A DNA stretch of 64,000 nucleotides from Exophiala sp. HKRS030 (GCA_023897205.1 JAHWDD010000007.1:3038001-3102000); one strand, 5' to 3'; counted from the stretch's first letter, positions 30,042-41,305 are shown. Notes: generated by a model from the sequence alone, not told the origin. Program-made: numbers and translations.

Positions 30042-31866
30042 CAATTCTACAACACCCTTGTCCTTCATCCCTATTACAACTAGGAGCAGATACTCGACAC
30101 TACGAGATTCTCTCTGGCTCGCCCCGCGCGCCATTTTTGCGGCTGCTTCTACTTGCCGGCCTGGCCTGACACTGGCAGTGCAGCACAATTGCACTACACC
30201 ACCAAACTTATGATTGCAGCTTTGAGCACAGTCGTGAAGACGGAGATATCCTTACTGCCGAAGAGGTCGTGTTAGCCTTGAGACAGCAGGTCCAACATCT
30301 GAAGCTTTTTGCAGTCTGACACATTACGGGATCGGTGCTCAAATCAAGGCATTTTTCCAACTCGAATTGACAAGCGACTTCTGCTGAAACAGAAAGGATC
30401 ACTTTTTCCACTGAGACCAAACAGAGTAATGGATTCGCGTGGTCAGGACACAGCGAATGAGGACGCGCGATCAAGAACTTCTTCTGACCAAGATGCAAAA
30501 ATGCTGGAAAGTTGTCCAATGAGATACAGAGCCAGCAATTCGCGGAGTCTAAAACACTTGACTTTATGGCTGCAAGGCTGAAACATATCATCACAACTAC
30601 GAAGATTGGCCGCTTGAAGTGGGTCTCACAACTGAGTTTACTCGTGTTGGTGCATCATATTTCCATTTCCTACTGCGACTCTGCAGACCACAGATCATGG
30701 CCGCTAGGATCGTTGGTGCGCAGACTGACTTTTCAAGTTTTTACTGCTACGAATCATTCGTTGAACTATTCCTGGTTGTTTTGCACAGCCATGTCCGAGA
30801 AAGGGGGTTAATGAGTGGTACATGTACTTAGTACAGTCCATCTCCACACTGCAAAAAATGCAGTTTATATCAATCCAATCCCATTCACATCCACAACTTT
30901 CCCAGTCCCAGAACTGGAGTCTTCTCTCATCCACTGCCAACCTAATCAGCAATCTTTCCGCTTCTGCCTTGATCTTTGCGTATCGTGGGTTGATCTCTCG
31001 CCGTTCCAACAAGCATAAGTATCGCCTCTGCACCCTGAGTATCTATTTTCATTTTCTCTTTTCTATTCTATCCTTCATCACTTCTGACCTTCTGTCATAC
31101 AACCTCACTTCGCCCTTCCCTTACTAACCAACTCTTCTCCTTTCTTTGTCCCTCACCCTGCCTACCTCCCCTTCCCCTATCCTCTTCGCTTACCACATGT
31201 CGTCGCAAAGGTCAGTCATCCCCCAAAACTGAGGCGCCTCACAGTGTGAATTGCGACCACTGTGAGGCGGGCTGGTGGAGTGCCAATTCCCCTTTACCCC
31301 TGTTGCCCTTCGTACCACACAAGATCCTCTTGCCGTCTTTAAGGCAACAAGAATTCTTTATCTTCTTGACCGTTCAAGGTCCCATCATCTTACTCAAACT
31401 CTTCTTTTCTCATATTGGCCGGGTCCTCAGATTCCTTTCTTCCGTCCCCTCCCCTCTCCCTCTCTTGACCGTTGTTGATATATGATGTACTGCTGACTTT
31501 CGATAGGAAAAAGCTCTTGCGAGTGGCTTTTTATCATTTTTCTGGGCTGTATGCCTGGGTTTGGAGAAGAGTACGGCCTATAGATGAAGGTACTAGTTAG
31601 GCTTGCAGACATGCCCGACATGGCCTTTCCTTGCCACTACTGTAGCGTCTGAGTTTGCTTAGACATAACATTACCTCGTCTGGTTATAGCATCACTGGAC
31701 GCACCCAGACTCGAGAAGTCGATGTCTTTCATCCACGCTATTCCCCCGCCTCATCGCATCCACAGCTTGCTACAAGCATGTCTGTCTCGACCTTTATTCA
31801 TTCTAGGATATTACAAAGAGAATTACATCTCCTTTTATTTATACACTTATATACATGTTTCATGCA
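30042..31866. other. Long convergent gap between the J-protein and IBA57
   Basis: Both flanking genes point inward, so promoter sequence is not expected here. Yet 31020-31196 is a strongly CT-rich, leader-like stretch ending CCACATGTCG. This suggests a small unannotated gene, given separately at 31197-31600. Nothing else recognised. Confidence 0.5.
31197..31600 (+). CDS. Possible 35-residue spliced microprotein
   Basis: Exon 1 (31197-31210) starts in a good fungal context (CCACATGTCG) after a long CT-rich leader and encodes M-S-S-Q plus two bases. A donor GTCAGT opens a 296-base intron ending in a textbook branch point and acceptor (TGCTGACTTTCGATAG). Exon 2 (31507-31600) gives R-K-K-L-L-R, then VAFYHFSGLYAWVWRRV, and stops after DEGTS. 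The total is 108 bases in frame. The product is basic with an aromatic, possibly amphipathic or membrane-associating helix. I recognise no family. The promoter-like leader inside a convergent gap is the main support. The transcript may instead be non-coding. Confidence 0.35.
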
Positions 31867-33138
31867 TTAATCAACCTCCTCATATTCGTCGTCATCGTCC
31901 CTTGGCCTAGGTTTTGCCTTCTTCTCCTTTCGACGCAGACTCTGTTCGACGCCGTCTCTAAGCCATTTGGGCACGAACGGCTTGATGAAAATCTCATTTG
32001 TCTTGGCTTCACCGCCTTGACCGTTTTCAACCTCCCATTGTACTTTATATTCTTCGCTTGGGTCAAAGTTGGTTCGATCCGCTGTCAGCTGGATATCTGT
32101 CATCATCTCGAGTCGACAGAGACCGAGGCCAATGTTGCCGATGCCGGAGAGGTACTTCCCACTACTGCGGCCGCGCCCTCGGGCGTTGATCTTCGCGATG
32201 TTGGACTGTGGCGGTGGGTTTGGCAAGGAAAGGCTTAGATCGGGGTCGTACTTCGGAAGTATTTGGTCTTCTGAAGGTCTGCTACCCTCGTCGTACAGCT
32301 GAACCGGTAATATCCTTTTGCGCACCACTCCGGTATGATGCGTTCGAATCGTGAGTTCCTGTCCCAAATAGCAACCTTTGAAGAAGTCGATCCCACCGAA
32401 GAAATCAATGTTGCTCTCTTGCGGCAGAGATCCCGCGGTTGGAAGTTCCGTCTGTCCTTCCGCAAAGCCATTAGTCATACGGTGCACGGTATAATCCTCC
32501 AGGGTTGTTTCTGTGAATCCCGTGTCCTCCAACTGGACCAGAAAATTTGATTTTGTGCTCGTTTCGTCCACCCATCTAGTCCCCATTCCTGGCCTCGGGT
32601 CCGTACCGCCAGTCCTCCCCGCCTCATTTAAGCGTCCATCAACCTGCAAATCCTTGACACAACCGGGCCATGCGAAAAATACACCCGTGTTCTGCTGATC
32701 GAGTTTCTCCAGCTTGAACTTGGCCCTGAGTTTATGTTTTCGTAAATGTTTCACTAAATCGTCCGCGCTCTTCGAATCAACCTCCAGGTACCATTCTTCG
32801 CCATCGGCCTTGGACGGAGGATAAATAAAGACATCGTTCAGGATCCGGCCGTGTGCGGAGAGGAATGCAGTGTATATGGGCCTCGTGCTACCAGTTCCAA
32901 GGATTTTGGCAGGAATGATGTTATCGAGGAAGACTGCAGCATCAGGACCAGTAAGACGAATCAGTGTCCGATTTGTGAGTTGTAGGTATTTGGTTTGCTT
33001 CGAGGTGGTTGTTCGCATGCGAGGGGACGACATGAAATTGCGGAGAGCGGAGGCTGTGCGGGTTGACTGTAGCATCCGCGGGCGACATCGAGAGCATACG
33101 AAAGAGGGAAATCCGGGTTTTAGAGTCTTCGCAGACAT
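31867..33138 (-). CDS. IBA57: IBA57, mitochondrial iron-sulfur cluster assembly factor (CAF17)
   Basis: 423 residues, one exon. A basic N-terminus rich in Arg, Ser and Thr (first ~45 residues) is a typical mitochondrial presequence. The YgfZ/GcvT-like fold follows: LTNRTLIRLTGPDAAVFLDN, YTAFLSAHGRILNDVFIYP, and the diagnostic KGCYLGQELTIRTHHTG motif (K-G-C-Y-x-G-Q-E) with the conserved cysteine. The C-terminus ends in a Lys/Asp-rich tail. With ISA1 and ISA2, IBA57 matures [4Fe-4S] clusters for aconitase, lipoate synthase and respiratory enzymes in the mitochondrial matrix. It is slightly longer than the yeast protein because of an insertion around RPSEDQILPKYDPDLS. Confidence 0.92.
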   Translation of the reverse strand: MSAKTLKPGFPSFVCSRCRPRMLQSTRTASALRNFMSSPRMRTTTSKQTKYLQLTNRTLIRLTGPDAAVFLDNIIPAKILGTGSTRPIYTAFLSAHGRILNDVFIYPPSKADGEEWYLEVDSKSADDLVKHLRKHKLRAKFKLEKLDQQNTGVFFAWPGCVKDLQVDGRLNEAGRTGGTDPRPGMGTRWVDETSTKSNFLVQLEDTGFTETTLEDYTVHRMTNGFAEGQTELPTAGSLPQESNIDFFGGIDFFKGCYLGQELTIRTHHTGVVRKRILPVQLYDEGSRPSEDQILPKYDPDLSLSLPNPPPQSNIAKINARGRGRSSGKYLSGIGNIGLGLCRLEMMTDIQLTADRTNFDPSEEYKVQWEVENGQGGEAKTNEIFIKPFVPKWLRDGVEQSLRRKEKKAKPRPRDDDDEYEEVD

Positions 33139-33601
33139 GACGAGATAAGAGAATGAAGCTATATCGCTGAGCTTGTCGTGAGCAGATGATTAGCAAGATC
33201 ACTGACTGGTACAAGAGGCGACCCTGATCTTTAAGAGAGGAAGGCTTGAAGCATCTCCAACTCCGGAGCGCCAAGCCTGGTGATTCCCGATATTCATCGT
33301 TCGCCGCTCCCCACCAAGAGCCCTCGGTGCTGTTCACACCTTTTAGGACGACATCTCAATCCCATGCTCGTCTACATAAAAGCCAGCCGCAGTCACACAT
33401 ATCTGAGTGACTCTGACCCGACAATTCTCGACTACGCTCCACGTCTTACACAAGCACCATCGATGCCTTGAATTACCTTCCCAGTAACCCCTCAGTCCTC
33501 AGTTCAACGAACCTCCCATTCCACAGTTGTTGACAACGATTTCGCACACGATCTGCCCTCCACCCACTGGATTCCAGCTAGCTCAGGATAAAAATCGCAA
33601 A
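33139..33601. other. Divergent intergenic region (IBA57 / SRP9-21)
   Basis: Shared promoter region of two oppositely transcribed housekeeping genes. No other feature. Confidence 0.5.
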
Positions 33602-34102
33602 ATGCCCTACTTCGCTGACCTCCACACTTATCTGTATCGCTCGTCACAGCTGATCCAAGCCTACCCAACAACACGAATCACAACGAAATACTCATTACCC
33701 AGAAAATCAAAATCAAAAGCCAGCACCAATGCCTCCTCGGACGCAGCACAACCTCCCTCACAACAACAGCAATCTAAACGCGATCCTTCTGCAGTACTCA
33801 CCTTGAAGACTTTCCATGCTGAGTCTGGTATTTGTCTGAAATACCGTACAGACAAAGCCGCCGAAGTTGGCCGGTTACTAGGCGGATTGGGCAGGTTGGC
33901 AAAGGGAGAGATCATCGACTTGCCGAGCACCACTACGACCGGATCGGGGCCCGCGGCTGCGAATGTCAATGATGCAGATAAAATGGATCTTGATCCGGTC
34001 GTAGAGACTGAGGCAAAGGTAGTGACAGCAACACCAGCTGCAGCACAAACGGCGAGTGGGGGTGGGGGTGGTAAGGGAAAGAAGAAGAAAGGCAAGAAAT
34101 AA
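33602..34102 (+). CDS. SRP21: Signal recognition particle SRP9/SRP21 subunit
   Basis: 166 residues, one exon, starting MPYFADLHTYLYRSSQL at 33602. An Alu-domain SRP9 fold is split by a low-complexity loop (SKSKAS... to QQQQSKRD): the first half carries the aromatic helix and TTKYSLPRK, the second half the strand VLTLKTFHAESGICLKYRTDKAAEVGRL. The C-terminus is Thr/Ala/Gly-rich and ends in a strongly basic run (GKGKKKKGKK) that should bind SRP RNA. Fungal SRP9-21 pairs with SRP14 on the Alu end of 7S-like RNA and slows elongation while nascent chains are targeted to the ER. It is longer than animal SRP9 (86 residues) because of the loop and tail, as usual for this fungal form. Confidence 0.85.
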   Translation: MPYFADLHTYLYRSSQLIQAYPTTRITTKYSLPRKSKSKASTNASSDAAQPPSQQQQSKRDPSAVLTLKTFHAESGICLKYRTDKAAEVGRLLGGLGRLAKGEIIDLPSTTTTGSGPAAANVNDADKMDLDPVVETEAKVVTATPAAAQTASGGGGGKGKKKKGKK

Positions 34103-35158
34103 GAGTCCTTTCTATTGAGGAACACGAATCTGGAATGATCGTACACAATGCCTCAACACTTCAGGGAGACTGGTCAACAATGCGTACCCTTTCGGACACA
34201 ACTGGCACTGGGCCAAACAGAGATATCACGCCCAGTGTCCACTGCGATCCAGACCACCACGCACTCTGAGATGAGGCGACGCGGAAGGTGACCATAAGGA
34301 CTTTGCCCCTTCAAAATGGCCCATGGAGGGAAGCCCTGCGTCTAGAGTCGGTGTCAGATCACCCAAAGTCGGTCAAGATTACAGCCACTGCTTGAACAAC
34401 ACCATACTATAGAGATTATGGCTCGCAGAAGACCATCAAGCCCTGTAGAACGCGGCCTGGTTTCAAGATAAGAACGTTCAAAATCTACATGAGTTATGAC
34501 TGGACAATACTATTACATGTATCAATCAACCCGCATGATTTCTTCCTTGGCAGAGCCGAGGCTCTCGACAAAAGGGGTCCTTTCGAAGTTCCGATCACTA
34601 CCAGTATATACATAGGGGTTTGTCGCTGCACTCAAATCTCAATATTAGAGTGAAAGTGTGTATGCGCCTCCAAGCTTCTTTTCAAAGTTGCAACCTTTCT
34701 TCTTTTTACCAGTGAGATCGTAGCAGTAGACTCGCGATGTGTTCACTTTATGTACAAAGTCCCTCACCCCTATCTCGAGAGATCGATGGTCGGGCCGAGG
34801 AATTGCTGGTGACAACTCCACCTGGGTTCGAGGCAAAGAGCAGAAGGGCATGCCGTTCAAAGACGAGGGAAGGGAAGAAATAAATATGTCGATACCTCCA
34901 TGAGAGGTTTCTGATTTGAGGCTTCCATTACAAGCCACTATGATAAACAAAACAAGTTCACCTTATCCATGTATGCATCCTAGTCTCTGGCCATGGTATA
35001 ATAGGGTATAACAATATCGAATACCTTCGATAGACAGGGACAACCACAATTCTGACATGCCCATTGATATTTTCCATGCACCTCAAACGCCGCGATAACC
35101 AATTAGTCCAGTAACATCATCAAAAACACCTTCCATGTTGGGAGCAAGTGTAAAACGT
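34103..35158. other. Convergent intergenic region (SRP9-21 / RNR small subunit)
   Basis: No gene recognised. A minus-strand open frame at 34645-34950 lacks protein-like composition or family motifs. Confidence 0.45.
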
Positions 35159-36677
35159 CTAAAAGTCTTCGTCAAAGTTGATGCCGTTGCTCTCCTCTTG
35201 TGTCTTCTGTTCTGCCGTCGATGAGGTGGTGGTCTTCTCTTCTGCCTTCTTCGTGCCAGACATAACGCCAGCCTTCTGGTAGTCGCCCACACGCTTCTCG
35301 AAGAAATTTGTCTTGCCCGCAAGGGAAATGTTCTCCATAAAGCTGAAGGGGTTCGTGGTGTTGTATACACGCTTGTTGCCCATAGCCAATAGTAGACGAT
35401 CAGCAACAAACTCAATGTACTGTTGCATCAGCTTGGCGTTCATCCCGAGGAGCCCAACTGGAAGAGCATCTGTCAAGAATTCTTTCTCGATGACGACTGC
35501 TTCCGTGATGATAGACTCAATCAACTTTGGATCAGGCTTGTGATTGAGATGCTGTAGTAACAGACATGCGAAGTCTGTATGCATGCCCTCGTCACGAGAG
35601 ATCAACTCATTGGAGAAGGTGAGGCCGGGCATGAGACCCTTGCTCTTGAGCCAGAAGATGGAGGCGAAAGAGCCAGAGAAAAAGATACCCTCCACAGCGG
35701 CGAACGCAACTAGTCTTTGGCCGAATGACGATGCGTCATCTGAGATCCATTTCAAGGCCCAGTCTGCCTTCTTACGAATGCAAGGAATTGTATCAATAGC
35801 ATCAAACAAGTATGTCTTCTGTTTTGGATCTTTGATGTAGGTGTCGATGAGTAAACTGTACATCTCGGAGTGAATGTTCTGAATAAGACAGTTAGTAAAT
35901 AACCAGGACGCATAGCTTGCTGAATGCTGTGGACACGAACCTCAATCATGGTTTGGAACCTGTAAACTGTTAGACTCGATGTGCAAGGTCAATAGCATTA
36001 CAGACTTACCCGTAGAAACATCGAGCTTCTGGGATTTGCACCTCGCCACTGAATCTCTCAATGAGGTTCTCATTGACAATGCCGTCCGACGCAGCGAAAA
36101 AAGCCAGCACGTGAGAAACGAAGTATCTCTCATCGTCGTTGAGACGATTGTGCCAGTCGTGGAGATCCTTTGACAAGTCGACTTCCTCAGCAGTCCAAAA
36201 CGAAGCTTCAGCACGCTTGTACATGTTCCACTATGAAGATGTGTTAGTAGGTGCTATAGTTCCGGATGTAGTTCCTCCACAGTATCAGTATTAGAACGCG
36301 CTACACTCACAATCTCGTGATACTGGAGAGGGAACAGGACGAATCGATGTGGGTTCTCCTTCAGAATAGGTTCTTCGGCTTCGATCTCCTTGATTGTCTT
36401 GGGAACTGAAGGTACAAGGGCTGTCTCCTTGACTTCCTCGAGAGGCTTCTTAACGGCGTCGAGGTCGGGGACTGTGGAGGACTCGAGGACGACGGGCATG
36501 TTTTCCTTGTTCTCAACCCCGAAGTCGAGCTTCTTGATGGGGCTATCTTTCATCTTGAGGTTCTCCAGGCTTGAAGCTGCCTGCGCGTTGGAAGATCAGT
36601 CATGTACTTCATGAGCATGGACTCGGCGATGCAAGTGGCAAACATACCTGCTTCGAAGGTGTGATTTGTGTAGTCAT
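35159..36677 (-). CDS. RNR2: Ribonucleoside-diphosphate reductase small subunit
   Basis: Five exons on the minus strand (36677-36648, 36580-36311, 36230-36010, 35959-35941, 35878-35159) give 419 residues. The fourth exon is 19 bases; splicing through it gives CFYGFQTMIENIHSEMY. The R2 fold is clear: [20 protein letters not shown], an [20 protein letters not shown] helix, [14 protein letters not shown] and [22 protein letters not shown]. It ends in the acidic GINFDEDF tail that docks on the large subunit. The conserved diiron-ligand Glu/His pairs and the radical tyrosine region are present. The enzyme makes deoxyribonucleotides with RNR1 in the cytosol. A Ser/Thr-rich segment (residues ~370-400) precedes the tail. 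MBF-type ACGCGT sites lie upstream and fit S-phase control. Introns use regular donors except GTTCGT in intron 4. Confidence 0.95.
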
Positions 36678-38254
36678 TGTTGGATATGACGCTGAGGAGA
36701 CCAGAGGACAAAGAAGGATGTGTAATCAAGGTAAGATCAAGAAAGAATTGAGGAGTTTGTTCGACTGGATTGTGAGGGCAATGGTAGAGGACAATGGGAA
36801 GAGTGATGGACAGTAACACGACTTTTATGTCAGGACAACACGCCAGACGCGCTAAAAGTGTGGACGATGGACGTGGGCGCGTTGAATTAACCCTGCACAC
36901 TTAATGCGCCCTCTTCTGCCAATTAAGAGTGGACAGCTGCTGGTAACCCTCGACCACAGATCCACTTGGCAACAACAAGAAGAGAAGCTCCATATATGGA
37001 TTCGATTGAAGGTGATTGAAATGATGAATTGAAGAATCCCATTAAATCGTATTAATTGATAATTTGATGATCTCATGATGCTGAACTGTACGCGTTGACT
37101 CGTAAAACTCTTCCCGACCGGAACTCGTTCAAACTCCAATGCCATTCCCAATGCGGGTTGCTGCCTGGTGCTTGCCTAAAGATCATCAGATAAATCAATC
37201 TTATCTAATATAATCAGATCATCTGGCACCTCAGATCTGACGTCACGCGACGATATCAACGCGTTTCTTTTCACAAGGACTCTCAATTCGAGCCCTCGGG
37301 CTAAATTGCAAATCTGTGGAAGAGCATATATTTTGTATTTGATCATTCATCAGACTTGCAACAGGACGAGAATGCGCAAGCATACATCTCGCCATGTCAA
37401 TATTCAGGAACATTGCTCAGCAAATCAAAACGCTAAGCCATTCTTGCCCCTACAGACTTCGTCCTAAAAAGGAAATTTCATTTTCGCCCAGTTGCGAACG
37501 TGTGGTTCTATCCAGCTTCATGCGCAACCCGAAACATTCATCTGATCAATTTCACAGCTACATGATGTCTTTGACATCCTATTCGTAGAGCCGATGCCGA
37601 TACAGCAAGTCCTTGCTCCACACGTCTGGTCATATAGAATCTTGTGTCTCCAAACTCACAACAAAAACTCTAGGCAAAATTACAGGTGACGTTACAAACA
37701 ACTAACACGAGGAAGCTAAGGTCGAGGTTTGCAGACCTGTACCGGTCTCCAAGACAGCTTTGGTATCTCATAGGCAATTTTAGGAGTCGTCTTCCATCAA
37801 CAATCAACATCCAAAACGTTGTCCATCAGGCTGAACTTCTGGGATATGCATGCCCGCAAGGGTTGAAACACGCCCCGCCCCTGATCCACGAGCGCCGCCC
37901 TCCAGCGCCTCTCGTCTTCCATACCCCTGCAAACAACCAGGAATTCGGATGCCTTCTTTTCATACAAGCCCCTTTTACTGGGAGGAAGTATCCCGTATTG
38001 GTCAGGCTTTACCAGGAGACCAAGGCCCAGGATGGGCTATTTTATGACGTTCGTTGGCCCACGCCTTACCGAAAACGGCTTTCCAACTTTGAGACCTTTG
38101 TTTGAATACCTCGAAGTTCCCTACCGTGCCCAGATTCTCTCATTCTATAAATTGGGAGCCAGAAAGGAAATCGAGCCCGTCACATTCGACTTTCACCCCC
38201 TTGGAGTTTTGAGACTTTTTCCTCAAGAAAACATGTGGTTTGACCAACGCTACC
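36678..38254. other. Divergent intergenic region (RNR small subunit / Clr5 protein)
   Basis: Contains MBF-type sites (see 37090-37264). On the plus strand it also holds two adjoining open stretches (37686-38105 and 38032-38310) with protein-like composition but in different frames; no family recognised. Confidence 0.45.
37090..37264. promoter_or_regulatory. Cluster of MCB-like sites (ACGCGT) upstream of RNR2
   Basis: Two ACGCGT words (37090-37095 and 37259-37264) and one ACGCGA (37245-37250), 413-590 bases upstream of the RNR2 start. ACGCGT is the MluI cell-cycle box bound by MBF (Mbp1-Swi6, Res-type factors), which drives G1/S expression of ribonucleotide reductase genes in yeasts. The sites are also upstream of the Clr5 gene; assignment to RNR2 is inferred from function. 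Confidence 0.5.
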
Positions 38255-40458
38255 ATGCAGAGTCAGACTCGATTCAATTTCATCAGTGTGCAGAATCCAC
38301 GTCAACGTAAAAACAATAAACAACTGGACCTAGCGACGTGGGAACTTCTAAAGCCTGAGCTACAAGAGCTCCATGAGAGTGGCACGCGGAGTGGTACGCC
38401 TCGCAGAAAAATCGTTGAATATCTGAATGACAAGGGCTATAAAGTGAACGAGAGCCAAGTCACACATCGATTCTTGCAATGGGGATTCCGCGTCTATGGG
38501 GACGGCGGGCGCCGAGTGGCAGATACGACGCCTCGGGCGTCAATATCGATTAGCCATAACTCGTTTCGAGAAGATTTCCCCGCCAGCGGCTTTGTGGCCA
38601 ACCGGGTCAGTACAGCAGCCGAAAGCTTGCCGCAGCTACCACAACATTCAAGTACCATCCCGGGCCATTCTGTCTCATACACTAATACTTTTGAGTATGA
38701 CACGGATGGCGCAGCCAGCTCATCGAGACTTGCCGGGAATCCCTCGGGAAGGGAGGACTCTCTGATGGCGGCACAGCAGACAACATCACCCGATGATGAT
38801 AGCAACATTGGGATATCTATCGAACCCGCGGATACCGATTCTCACCGTGAGATGTTCGGAATACAAGCTACCTTGCCACAGAATGAATTTGGAGAAGAGC
38901 AAAGACCGTGGGTTATCCCTGACCATGTTCCGAAATCACCAGAGCTTAATGCGTATAAGCAGATGGTGCAGCAAGGGAGCATGGACCCGAAGGATTGTTT
39001 GCTTCTGTATAACACAGCTCGACTCCTCTCTGCAATTCGTGCATATCAAGAAGCTTTCGACGCCTTCTTTGTCATCCTACAATATTGCAAGCAAAACGAA
39101 CCCCAAACACTTGGCATCCCTACACAAATCTCATTGCTAGCTCTCTTGGATTGTGCGTGGGCAGCCCATACACCGCTGCAGCTTTCTCTCACCACCAGCG
39201 CTTCTGGCTCTCTCGAAACTGCATTTCCTATCTGGACTTCCACACCAGACCATGAGAAATGGGCCCGTATTTTTAATTACGCTCTCAGCCATGGAGCGCA
39301 TGTCTCCGGTCCTCCATGGAACTTATCGGCGTTGGAACGGAAGAATGAGGCCGCTTTTTGGGTATTTGAGGTTATCGCTGCGCAGTCTGAGCAGTCCGGG
39401 TGGTCTTCGCAGACGGCTCTGCAGAGGTCCGTGCAGTGGAGGGCTGTGACGGAGAACTATCAACAGCATGCCAAGGCTTGCAACGTGCTTCGGCAACATC
39501 TGGAGCTTTCGGTGAATGCGTTGTGTACTTTTGTAAGGACAAACAGTACCTTGATCCAAGGTCTTGCAGTGCACCCAGGAAGTCCCAGAGTCCCTGATCT
39601 TTGCCTTCGAGAGCGATCTTACGTGGCACAGGCTCTTTCGTGCCTCTTCCTCGAAGATAGCTTACGTAAGGACCCATCTGTCCTTGACGAAACTAGACCC
39701 AGACCTCACGACGGGTTTCCATGTTCGTCTATTACTCATGTCTTTGCAAGTATGCCATTTTGCCTATTGGAATGGATTGCTAGATCCAAGAAATTACGCA
39801 TGCGCGTTCCACTTGGAGATGAAGACAGTAACCTCTCGCTTGCGCTCCTCCACGCCGCCAATGCAATGAAGGAATCTTTGATCGATTGGGAAAGATCGGG
39901 AATGATTGAAGTATATTTGGGTGTGTTGACAGCCAATCCCCAGGACTTATGTGGAGAGGCCACGACTGGTGCCAGAACGTCCATGGACGGTCACCAGAGC
40001 TGGACACAATCACTTCGTCGAATTACCGGCCTAGTCTCGGGGTGGAAATGGTGCGACTAGCGGCTGCAATATGCAACCTCATCCCGACCTTTTCAATGAA
40101 TACGATCTCTATTCACCCACAAGTTGAGGATGAAGTCATGACCGATGATGAAGTCCATGGTATTGAAGAGAAGACGTCGAATTTCAAGGATGTGCGCATC
40201 CGCGCAAATGATGTTGCACGGTTGACCTCAGCTGCTGATACACCAGCGCCTTCTTACCGAGAATCACTTAGTTCGGGGTACCGATCATTCCTGGCTTCCG
40301 TGAGACTATCAGGACAGCCATCTTTTCGCAGTGCACAGACTGATTCATCTGCGAAGGTGTCTTCACGTGATAGTTGGAGATTCAGCTTGGGGTCCAGATT
40401 TATATCTACGCCATCGTTTCGTCAGAGTATCGCATCGGACATGACTATGAGTGGCTAA
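38255..40458 (+). CDS. Clr5-domain protein, probable frame break near the C-terminus
   Basis: The frame opens upstream without an ATG; the first ATG is at 38255. The N-terminus carries the Clr5 domain: DLATWELLKPELQELHESG, GTPRRKIVEYLNDKGYKVNE and VTHRFLQWGFRVYG, a predicted nucleic-acid-binding module common in ascomycetes. A Ser/Pro-rich linker follows, then a helical, TPR-like stretch (LLLYNTARLLSAIRAYQEAFDAF). As given, the frame ends at 40060 (601 residues). If the GGGG at 40039-40042 had one more G, LVSG would continue V-E-M-V-R-L into the open frame that runs to 40458 (734 residues), with a Ser/Arg/Phe-rich tail of repeated SFR/SYR motifs. An alternative is a 71-base intron (39990-40060). 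Similar proteins in other fungi have helical tails after Clr5; the function is unknown. Confidence 0.7.
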
Positions 40459-41305
40459 AGGGTAATGTCTGCGCCGTAGCCTCTGGAAGAAGTTCAGAGG
40501 ACTATTGCACACAGGCTCGCCGAGGCGGATTGCTCGTCTAGCCGAGCATGGATTTCTTTCTTCTTGATTAGCCAGCGTTGGGTCTTTTAAATTTTGTCTT
40601 TAGCAAGCAGGTGTATTTCCCCTGTATTTAGCGGGTTTGGTGGCCGTGCAGGGAGACCTGACCTCCATGGTCTCATCTTCGCAAGACTGTCGGCACTGGC
40701 TTTACAACCAGTCACGATCATCAACATAGACAATTCCGAAGCCATTTGATAAACCAGGTAAATCACAGTCGTAATGACCAGACAATGGTCGTCCCTTCGA
40801 TTGAACTATTTTAGGTACTTTAGGTACTTTGGGCAGTAGGTGGGCAGTATTGGGGGTGACATCATGCACGTGATCAACAAGGTATCCTGAAGAGCTACCG
40901 CAGCCGCTGGCGGGCCACGGCGTCCAACCGACGAGGGTCCTGTCAGCCTCGTACCATGGCCTCATCCCCATTTGGCCCGACCAAGAACTGCCCTCTTACT
41001 TCAATTTCCGACGTAGACTCGGAGTTGGAGTGGTGGCACAACAACTAAAGAACACAGGATGGGAACTGGCGTCAGCCAGTATCATCTTTACCTGCTGCGA
41101 CACGGAGCGCACGACACTTAACACGGTTGACACCCCTCGTTCCAAACTCCGAACACCTTCCCTGGATCAGTCGTCTGCATCCACGCAACAACTTCACACA
41201 TCGCACAGGCTCTCTGGAGTCCGGACTCTACCACACTTAACTCCCTTTCATCTCTTCAGAATCTCAGAGCCTCACTTCCACACACAACTCAGCCCTACCT
41301 TGGCA
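40459..41305. other. Intergenic region upstream of the UBC6-like gene
   Basis: No gene supported. The frame of the E2 gene is open upstream to about 41030 but has no ATG before 41306. The last ~250 bases are a CT/AC-rich leader. Confidence 0.5.

Noticed and set aside
41030..41305. Upstream extension of the UBC6-like frame
   Set aside because: No ATG before 41306 and no similarity; it reads as 5' leader.
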